Source: Myxococcales bacterium
GTDB lineage: Bacteria > Myxococcota > UBA727 > VGSZ01
Assembly: GCA_023248635.1 (NCBI GenBank)
Contig: JAHFED010000008.1
Location: 1 to 64,000 of the forward strand
Length of the DNA stretch: 64,000 bases
Direction of reading: 5' to 3'
The notes under the pieces are model-generated. The model was not told the origin of the DNA. It searched no databases and worked only from the letters and a program-made list of their open reading frames with translations. The translations under genes and the position numbers were made by a program. Shown here piece by piece: positions 52,664 through 61,500 of the stretch. Each line of letters begins with the position of its first letter. The first letter of the stretch is position 1.

Positions 52664-53518
52664 TCAGGCGTAGACGTAGACGCCGCGGCCGCTCTTTTTC
52701 CCGCACCATCCAGCGTCGACGTATTGGCGAAGCAAGGGGCAGGCTCGGTATTTCGAGTCGCCGATGCCGTCGTGGAGCACGTTCATGATCGCGAGACAGG
52801 TGTCGAGCCCGATGAAGTCGGCCAAGGCCAGGGGCCCCATGGGTTGGTTGGTGCCCAGCTTCATCGTCGTGTCGATGTCTTCGGCTGTTCCGACGCCTTC
52901 CAGCAGTGCATAGAACGCCTCATTGATCATGGGCATCAAGATGCGATTCGCGATGAAGCCCGGATGATCCTTCGACGTCGTCGTGGTCTTGCCCAGGCGC
53001 TCGGCCAGGGTCCTCGTCGTCGCAAAAGTCCCATCCGAGGTCTGTAGCCCGCGGATGATTTCGACCAGCTTCATGACCGGCACCGGATTCATGAAGTGCA
53101 TGCCGATGAAGGAGGTCGGCCGCTTCGTCGTCGACGCCAACCTGGTGATGCTGATGCTCGAGGTGTTGCTCGCCAAGATGACCTCGGGACGGACCACACG
53201 GTCGAGGTCGGCGAAGATCTTGCCCTTGAGCCCCTCGTTTTCGGTGGCGGCTTCGACGACGAAGTCACTGCCTTCGTGGGCCTTGAGCTCGGTGGTGAAG
53301 GTCACGCGCGCGACGACATCGTCGGCCTGGGCCTGGGTCAGCAGCTCCTTCTTCACCAGCCGCGCGAGGCCCAAGACGATGGTCTGTTTGCCCTTGGCCA
53401 GCGGTGCCTCAGCCACATCGGTGACGACGACGGCGTAACCGGCTTGGGCTGCGACTTGGGCGATGCCGGCCCCCATTTGTCCCGCGCCGACGACGCCAAC
53501 GACTTTGAGCTCGCTCAT
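52664..53518 (-). CDS. hbd: 3-hydroxybutyryl-CoA dehydrogenase
   Basis: A 284-aa NAD-dependent 3-hydroxyacyl-CoA dehydrogenase: VGVVGAGQMGAGIAQVAAQ, FVVEAATENEGLK, LASNTSSISIT, GMHFMNPVPVMKLVEII, HPGFIANRILMPMINEA and MGPLALADFIGLDTCLAIM. Catalytic His-Glu dyad present in HFMNPVPVMKLVE. It interconverts acetoacetyl-CoA and 3-hydroxybutyryl-CoA. The start chosen is 10 codons inside the longer frame, giving MSELKVVGVV. Stand-alone gene. Confidence 0.94.
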   Translation of the reverse strand: MSELKVVGVVGAGQMGAGIAQVAAQAGYAVVVTDVAEAPLAKGKQTIVLGLARLVKKELLTQAQADDVVARVTFTTELKAHEGSDFVVEAATENEGLKGKIFADLDRVVRPEVILASNTSSISITRLASTTKRPTSFIGMHFMNPVPVMKLVEIIRGLQTSDGTFATTRTLAERLGKTTTTSKDHPGFIANRILMPMINEAFYALLEGVGTAEDIDTTMKLGTNQPMGPLALADFIGLDTCLAIMNVLHDGIGDSKYRACPLLRQYVDAGWCGKKSGRGVYVYA

Positions 53519-53565
53519 GCATTCATCCGAAAAAACTCGAGGGGACAACGCTCAAGAAGCGTTGC

Positions 53566-54000
53566 TCAGCGGCCGTGGATCAGGACCTTGGGGCCTTCGG
53601 AGAAGAGCACTTCGATCTTGGTGCTGTCTTTGAGAGCGGTGGCCACGCCGACGCCGAACGTGGGGTGGCTGACGACGTCGCCGGGGCCGAATTTCACTTT
53701 GGGCGTGTAGCTCTTGGCGGTGGTGCGATCCCGGCCTTTCATGAGCTCCTCGTAGTGAGAGGCCTTGGCCTTGCCGGGCTGGGGGGCGCGGGGGCCGTTT
53801 TCTTCGGCGCGCTCACGGGCCTTGACGAGGCGCGGCGATTCGCCTGGAAGATAGGGCTTGTAGGCGTGCTGAGAGCTGCAGGTGTTGCAGTGCACCCGCG
53901 TCGGCTGCGTGCCCTCGAGGGTCTCGATGGTGTGGGTGAGCATGAGCTTGCAGCGCCCACACCAGGAATCGACGGTGCCGGCGATCTTGAAGGGAGTCAT
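53566..54000 (-). CDS. zinc-ribbon protein with UvrD/CarD-like C-terminal motif
   Basis: A 144-aa protein: CGRCK..VHCNTC (about 14-40) is a zinc ribbon; the middle is Lys/Arg-rich; the C-terminal KFGPGDVVSHPTFGVGVATALKD..KIEVLFSEGPKVLIHGR resembles the Tudor-like domain of UvrD-type helicases or CarD. Probably binds nucleic acid or RNA polymerase. GAGG with a 7-nt gap precedes the ATG at 54000. Confidence 0.75.
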   Translation of the reverse strand: MTPFKIAGTVDSWCGRCKLMLTHTIETLEGTQPTRVHCNTCSSQHAYKPYLPGESPRLVKARERAEENGPRAPQPGKAKASHYEELMKGRDRTTAKSYTPKVKFGPGDVVSHPTFGVGVATALKDSTKIEVLFSEGPKVLIHGR

Positions 54001-54146
54001 GGCTTGCTTGTCCTCGAGGTTGATCGCGGGGCGAGAAGAACGGAGTCGCAGCATGGCACCGAAGCCGGGCCAGTGGGTGCTGCGACAGGACGAAAACCTA
54101 ACAACCCGCCTCGCTCAAACACGGGTCCGCTGTTAGACGCCAAGGC

Positions 54147-55436
54147 GTGAGGCTGCCCCACGTCGTCGTCAGCGCTGACGGGTCCCTGCCGGCCCGCGAC
54201 GACAGCGTGGTGCACCACCTGGTGCTGCCCGGTTTCGTCAACGCCCACAGCCACGCCTTCCAACGTGCGCTGCGGGGTCGGGTGGAGACGCGATCGACAG
54301 CCCACCCCGCCGACGACTTCTGGGGTTGGCGCGAAGCCATGTACGCCGACGCCAATGCCCTCTCCATCGACGACGTCAAAGCGCTTTCCGCCTGGGCCTT
54401 TCTCGACATGGTGCGCGCGGGCGTCGTTGCGGTGGGCGAGTTCCACTACCTGCACCACGACGTGGGCGGCCGCCCCTACGACGACGCTCTTGCCCTCTCC
54501 CGCGCCGTCGTCGACGCCGCCGCCAGCGTCGGCCTGCACATCACCTTGCTCGAGACCGCCTACGCCCGCGCCGGCTTCGGCAGACCGGCGACACCTGGCC
54601 AAGCGCGTTTCATTTTCCAAAACGTTCAAGTCTACCTCGCCCACGTCGACGCTGCCCTGGGCCTGGTGGGTCCGTCGTGTTCGGTGGGACTCGCCGTCCA
54701 CTCGGTGCGGGCTTGTCCCCGCGACTGGATCGAAGCCATCGCGGCCCATGCTCGGGCCCGCGCGTTGCCCCTGCACATTCATGCGTGTGAGCAAACCCGC
54801 GAAGTCGACGAATGCCTGCAGGAGCACGGACTGACGCCCATCGCGCTCTTGCAAGCCTGCGGTGCGCTCAGCGCTCGCACGACCTTGGTGCACGCGACCC
54901 ATTTGAACGACGACGACGTAGCCCTGATCGCAGCGGCAGGCGCCACCGTGTGCCTGACGCCGTCGACGGAGCGCAACCTCGGCGACGGACTGTGCCGCAC
55001 GGGGGACCTGCACCGAGCTGGAGTGCCCCTCTGCGTCGGCAGCGACTCACACGCGCGCATCGACATCGTCGACGAGCTGCGCTCCCTCGAGGATCACGAG
55101 CGCCTGCGCACGCGCAAACGCTGTGTCTTGACCCGGCCCGGGCAGCGTCTGGCCGAAGTGCTGGTCCCCGCCGGCAGCACCCATGGGGCCCGCGCCCTGG
55201 GCATCGAGCTGGGAGCCTCGAGCGTCGCCGTCGCCATGCCCCTCGAAGGCCACGCAGGCGGCGACGCCGTCGGACTGGACGCCTTCTTCGTCGGCGGCAG
55301 CAGCGACGACGTCGAAGTGGTGCGCAGCCTCGCCGGCGAGGTGATCTTCGACGACGTCGATTTGGGCCGGCTCCAGCGCTTCGTCGCCATCGAGACCGCG
55401 GGGGCCCGCGTGTTGCGACGGCTGCAGGGGCGGTGA
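54147..55436 (+). CDS. hutF: formimidoylglutamate deiminase
   Basis: A 429-aa amidohydrolase of histidine degradation: LPGFVNAHSHAFQRALRGRVE (metal-binding HxH), DDFWGWREAMYADANALS, LHIHACEQTREVDECLQEHG, TTLVHATHLNDDDV, TERNLGDGLCRTGDLHRAG and VGSDSHARIDIVDELRSLE. These are the HutF hallmarks. It makes formylglutamate and ammonia from formimidoylglutamate. Start GTG at 54147. No other hut gene is nearby. Confidence 0.92.
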   Translation: MRLPHVVVSADGSLPARDDSVVHHLVLPGFVNAHSHAFQRALRGRVETRSTAHPADDFWGWREAMYADANALSIDDVKALSAWAFLDMVRAGVVAVGEFHYLHHDVGGRPYDDALALSRAVVDAAASVGLHITLLETAYARAGFGRPATPGQARFIFQNVQVYLAHVDAALGLVGPSCSVGLAVHSVRACPRDWIEAIAAHARARALPLHIHACEQTREVDECLQEHGLTPIALLQACGALSARTTLVHATHLNDDDVALIAAAGATVCLTPSTERNLGDGLCRTGDLHRAGVPLCVGSDSHARIDIVDELRSLEDHERLRTRKRCVLTRPGQRLAEVLVPAGSTHGARALGIELGASSVAVAMPLEGHAGGDAVGLDAFFVGGSSDDVEVVRSLAGEVIFDDVDLGRLQRFVAIETAGARVLRRLQGR

Positions 55437-55581
55437 CACCTGCCGCCCCAACGCCAAACATCAGCAACTTGTTGCTGACGGGCACGAGCCACGAATCCAG
55501 GCGCATCCGGAAGCGGCGCGGGCCTCGAGACAGATCAGAGCACCGCTTCCGCTCGCCACCAGGTTGGCGACACCATCCCCC

Positions 55582-58500
55582 ATGCCAATTCGCACTTCGG
55601 GTCTGTTTGCCTTGCTGCTGGCGTTGACGGCGTGCGAGGCGCCGACCCCCAAGCTCGAGCTGCCCGAGGGTCTGCCGCTGGCTTCGTTGCCGCAGGCGCA
55701 GAAGGACCTGCTGCGTGTCACCCTCGAGGTCTCTGAAGCGGGCCTGGCCGAGACCGAGGTGGTCCTCGACACCAAGAACATGAGGCTCTCGGGCTCGTTC
55801 GCCCTCCAGAACGTCGACGACGGCGAGCGCACGGCCACCATGCGGGTCTACGGGCGTTTCGCTGCCGAGAGCGAGGAGGTGCTGCTGGGACGCGCCGTCG
55901 ACATCATCGAGGTCACCAAGAAGGAGACCACCGGCCTCGACTTCGCCGAATCCCGGTTCGAGAGCTGCGACGTCGGTGCCGACGGCACCTGCTCCCTGCT
56001 CTTCGATGCCAACCGCAACCTGAGCTCGAACATGCTCGACCTGGCCCCGCTCATCGTCGACGGCGGCCGCGCCATCGATCCGGCGCCCGAGCCCATCTTC
56101 GTCGAGGCCAGCCCCGAGACCCTGCAGTTCGCGTCCGGCATTCGTCTCGGCACCTTCGCGCGACAGGTCATCGTCATCGAGAACCGCGGGGCAAATCCCC
56201 TGACCATCGACGCCCTCGACGTCGGCGGCGGCCAGGGGGTTGCGCTCTCCCTCTTCGACCCCTTCGGCGGCCCCGTCGCCGTTCCGCGGCGGAGCATCCC
56301 GGCCGACGAGCTGACGGCCATCGTCAGGCCCGGCGATGAGCTGTTGGTCGCCGTGTCCTTCGCGCCCGTGAACTCGTTCTTGACGACGGCGGGCATCCAG
56401 ATCGTCGCCCGAGACAGCAAGACCAACGTCGTGCAGTCGTCGCGGGTCAAGGTCATCGCCAACGCCGACGGCACCCTGCGCCCCCGACCCGACGACTACG
56501 TCGAGCCCGACATCGGCGGCTCCCTCGACGTTGGCAGCGGCTCCGTGCCGGCGACCGCCTTCCCTGCCGAGCAGCTGTTTTCGGGCCAGGAATTCTCCGA
56601 TGCTGGCCTCAGCGTCGCGGGCGCCGCCCTCACCCACGTCGACAACGGCGTCACCTTCTCGATGCCGGCGGACCGCGCCTTCGTCGTTGACGTGCCGGCC
56701 AAGACCCGCCTCGCCATCAGCGCGACGGGCCTGCAGAGCGATGTGGATGTCGCCCTCGTCTCGCTCGACGCCGACAACAAGATTGCGCGCGTGGTGGCGT
56801 CGTCGCGGCACCCGCTGACCAGCGCTGAGGGCCTGGATTTCCTCAACGACACCGATGCGCAGGCACGTTTCGCCGTGGTGCTTGGCCGCATCGATGCCGA
56901 AGGCGTCCCCGCCGTGGTCGGCGGCCTGGCTCTCGACCTCCCTGCGCCCTTCCAGCTCTCGTGCGAGCTGAGTCGGGGGCCGGAGTTCAAAGACGTCGAC
57001 CCCCTGACCCCGGCCGCCGGTCCCCTCGAGGGCGGCACCGAATTCACGCTGCGCGGCGACGGCTTTCAACCGGGCGCCATCGTCACTTTCGCCGACTTCC
57101 GTGCCCTCGACGTCGTCATCACCGTCGATCCCGAGACCGGCGACACCCTGGCCGTCGGCCGCATGCCGCCGGGTTCCCTCGAGGTCGGCAAGAACCCCGC
57201 CACCGCCGTCGTCGTCAACCCGAGCATCGAGACCGGCGGCGACGGACAAGCCGCGACCCTGCCCGAGGCCTTCTTGTACGATCCACCGGCCGCGCGGCTC
57301 GACTTCGTCCTCCCCGACGTCGCGCCGACGACGGGCACCGCCGAGCCCATCACCATCCTCGGCAGCTTCTTCACTGACCAGCAGGGTCCCATCCAGGTGA
57401 ACTTTGGCGGGAGCAGCGTCGACGCCGTCTTCGTCGACGCCAACACGCTCACCGCCCTGCCCGGCGCTGGTGCCGCGGGGACCGTCGTCCTCACCGTGCA
57501 GAACCAGATACGCCCCGGCATCTTCGGCGCGAAGTCCAATGGGGTCGCGTTCCGCTTCGCTGAGGCCGACGGCCCCGCGCCCGCCATCAGCGGCCTCGAC
57601 CCAGCCACCGGCGCTGCCGACGGCGGCGACACGGTGACCATCACCGGCTCGGGCTTCGGACTCGGATCGCGCGTGTTGGTCGGCGCCGTCGAAGCCGTCG
57701 TCGTCACCGTCGAGAGCAATGCCATCAGCTTCACGACCCCCGTCGTGGCGTTCAACGGCACTGTCGGCATCACCGTCGTCAACCAGGATGGCCAGAGCGC
57801 GACCCTGCCGGGCGCCTTCACCTACTTTTTCCCCGAGCCGGGCATCGAGGGGGTGTTGCCCGTCCGCGTCCCGTCGACGGGCGGCAGCTTGATGATCGTG
57901 ACTGGCTCGAGTCTCAGAAACGGGATCACCGCCGTGTTCCGGCGCCCCGGCGCTCAAGACGTTGCGCCGCTCAGCGTGGTCCGCGCCAGCAGCACATCAG
58001 TGCTCGTGACGACGCCGCCGCTGGCAGCTGGACAGGTCACCCTGGCCCTCACCAACCCCGACGGACAGGTCGCCACCTCGGATGCCATCGAGGTATTCGA
58101 GCCCCAGGGCGCTGGACCCACCATCGTCTTCGTCGAGCCCGGCAGCGGCCCCTTGCAGGGCACCAACCTCATCAAAGTCACCGGCAGCAATTTCGATCCC
58201 GACGGCGTGCGGGTGATCCTCGCCGGCAGTACCTTCCAACTGCCTGTCGACGTCGGCGCCGCTGCCGGTTTTGATCAAGTGCAGTTCGCGGCGCCGCCGG
58301 CGTTGAAGGCCGGCACCGAGCCCCTGGTGCTCGAAAACGGTGATGGCCAGTCCGCCGTCGCCACCTACCTCTACGTCGAGGTCGATGTCGCCCGCATCGA
58401 CCAGGTGCTGCCCCACGATCTGCACATCTTGCCCGGCACCGAGATTCAGATTCTGGGCGAGTTTTTCGGCACCTTTGGCGCCGGCCTGCAGATCTTCCTC

Positions 58501-61500
58501 GGCACGGGCCAGAACCAGCAGGTGCTGCCGCTGCTGGCCCGCAGCGATGGGCTCATCGTCGGCCGCGTGACCCAGCGCCTCAGCGCGCTCGGCGACGTCG
58601 GTATCGCCCTCACCGACGGTACGGCCACCGCCCGGGCGACCGTTCACGTCGTGGAACCCGTGATCGACAGCGCCGACCAGCGCAACGACGAGATCGAGGT
58701 CTTGGGTACCAATCTCGCGGGTGCTCGGCTGCAGACCTTGTGCGCGGGCAGCGAGGCCTTCCGGCCCACCATCGCCGACGATGATGTGTTGGTGGTTCGC
58801 CGCGACGATCGCATCGATGCTCGCTGTCCGGTCGGCGACGTCTCGCCTCGTCCGATCACCCTGCGCTACGACAACGGCACCGAGATCGTCGCGCCCGTCG
58901 GTGCCTTCGTCACCGATGAGACCGACGGCGACGGCGACGGCGTGGGCGCCCGCGACGACGCCGACGACAACGAGCCCTGTGTCCCCAATCTCATCGCCGG
59001 GGTCTGCGACTTCGACAAAGACGGCCTGATCAACATCCTCGACGCCGCCGGCCAAGACCCCTGCATCCCGTCGAGCAACGCCGCGCCCTGCACCCGAGAC
59101 AGCGACGGCGACGGCACGCGCGATCCCCTCGACGACGCCGATGCCGACGCCTGCGTGCCCAACGCCGACTCCCTGACCTGCACCGCCGATGCGGACTCCG
59201 ACGGCGTGTCCAATCCCTTCGATCCCCAAGATGCCAACCCCTGTGTGCCAAACCCTGGATCCGCCGCATGCCTCGTCGACAGCGACCTCGACGGCGTCAC
59301 CGATCCCTTCGACCCCGTCGACAACAACTCCTGCATCCCCAACCTCAACGCAGCCAATTGCGATGCCGACGGCGACCTCGTGTTGGGCGGCGCCGACGCC
59401 AACAATGAAGACCCGTGCGTCCCCGATCCAAACGACGGGCTCTGCACCGATGACAGCGACCATGACGGCGTGGTGAACGGCGTCGACTCCAATGATGTCG
59501 ATCCCTGCATCCCAAGCGCGGAGGCGCTGACCTGCACCGCCGACGTCGATGGCGATGGCGTCACCAATCCCTTCGACGCCGCCGACACCGACCCCTGCTC
59601 GCCCAATGCCGCGTCCGCCGGCTGCACAGTCGACAGCGACCTCGACGGCGTCACCAACCCCTTCGATCCCGTCGACAACAACCCCTGCATCCCGAACGTC
59701 AGCGCCGCCAACTGCGACGCTGACGGCGACCTCGTGCTCGGGGGCGCCGACGTCGACAACCAGAATCCGTGCGTGCCCGATGCCAACGATCCCCTGTGCA
59801 CTGACGACACCGACCGCGACGGCGCGGTGAACGGCATCGACCCCAACGACGCCAACCCCTGCATCCCCAGCGCTGAGGCCCTCACCTGCACCGCCGACGC
59901 CGACGGCGATGGCGTCACCAACCCCTTCGATGCCGCCGACAGCGACCCCTGCTCACCCAACGCGGCTTCGGCTGCTTGCACGGCGGACTTCGACAGCGAC
60001 GGCGTGACCAATCCCTTCGATCCCGTCGACAACAACGTCTGCATCCCCAACCTCAACGCCTCCAACTGCGACGCCGACGGCGACCTTGTCCTCGGCGGCG
60101 TCGACGTCGACAACCAGAATCCCTGCGCCCCCGATCCCAACGACCCCTTGTGCACCGACGACACCGACCGCGACGGCGTGGTGAATGGCATCGACACCAA
60201 CGACACGAACCCCTGCGTCCCCAGCGCGGAGGCCCTCACGTGCACCGACGACGCCGACCTCGACGGCGTGGCCAACCCCTTCGACTCCAACGACGGCGAC
60301 ACCTGCGTACCGAACCCGGGCTCGCCCGCGTGCACCATCGACTCCGACGGCGACGGGGTCACCAACCCCTTCGATCCCGTCGACAACAACGCCTGCATCC
60401 CCAACCTCAACGCCTCCAACTGCGACGCCGACGGCGACCTCGTGCTGGGCGGCGTCGACACCAACAACCAGAACCCGTGCGTTCCCGACGCCAACGACCC
60501 CTTGTGCACCGACGACACCGACCGCGACGGCGTGGTGAATGGCATCGACCCCAACGACGCCAACCCCTGCATCCCCAGCGTCGAAGCCCTCACTTGCACC
60601 CAGGACGCCGACGGCGATGGCGTCACCAACCCCTTCGACGCCGCCGACAGCGACCCCTGCTCGCCCGACCCGGCCTCCAGCGCCTGCGATGCCGATGCCG
60701 ACAACGACGGCGCCACGGATCCTTTCGATCCCGTCGACGACAACCCCTGCGTGCCCGACACCGACGCCCTGAATTGCGACGCCGACAAGGACGGCGCTCT
60801 CGTGGGCGCCGACCTCGACAACCTCGATCCCTGCGTGCCTGACGATGATCACCCGCTCTGCACCGACGACGACGACGGCGACGGCTTCGTCAACGCCGTC
60901 GATCCCAGTGACATCGACACCTGCGTCCCAGACCCCCAGGCCCTGACGTGCACCGACGACGACGACGACGACGGCGTGTTCAATCCCTTCGACGCCGACG
61001 ATGACGACCCCTGCTCGCCCAACCCCGCCTCATCGGCCTGCAACGCGGACAGCGACAGCGATGGCGTCACCGATGTCTTTGATCCGGTCGATGACAACCC
61101 CTGTGTGCCGAACATCACCGCGGCCCCCTGCGACGCCGACGGCGACGGCTCCCTGCCGCCCGCAGACGCCGACAACACCGATCCCTGCGTGCCCAGTGAT
61201 CAAGATCCGCTGTGCACCGATGACGACGACCGCGACGGCTTCGTCAACGCCGACGACGCCGACGACAACGACGCTTGCGTGCCCGACTCCGACGCACTGA
61301 CGTGTGCACACGACGACGACGGCGACGGCGCCGTCAACCCCTTCGATCCCAACGACGCCAATCCCTGCCTGCCCAACGCCGCGTCTCCAGCGTGCAGCAC
61401 CGACACCGACGGCGACGGCGTCACCGACACCTTCGATCCCGTCGACAACAATTCCTGCATTCCCAACACGACGGCCACCAACTGTGACGCCGACGGCGAT

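Noticed and set aside
54868-57957. A 1,029-codon open frame on the minus strand opposite hutF and the giant lipoprotein
   Set aside because: It mirrors strongly coding plus-strand sequence; the protein is Asp/Gly/Arg-rich low complexity with no domain. A GC-driven antisense shadow. The same holds for 57997-59463, 58866-60821, 61030-62217, 62004-63209 and 63226-63996.
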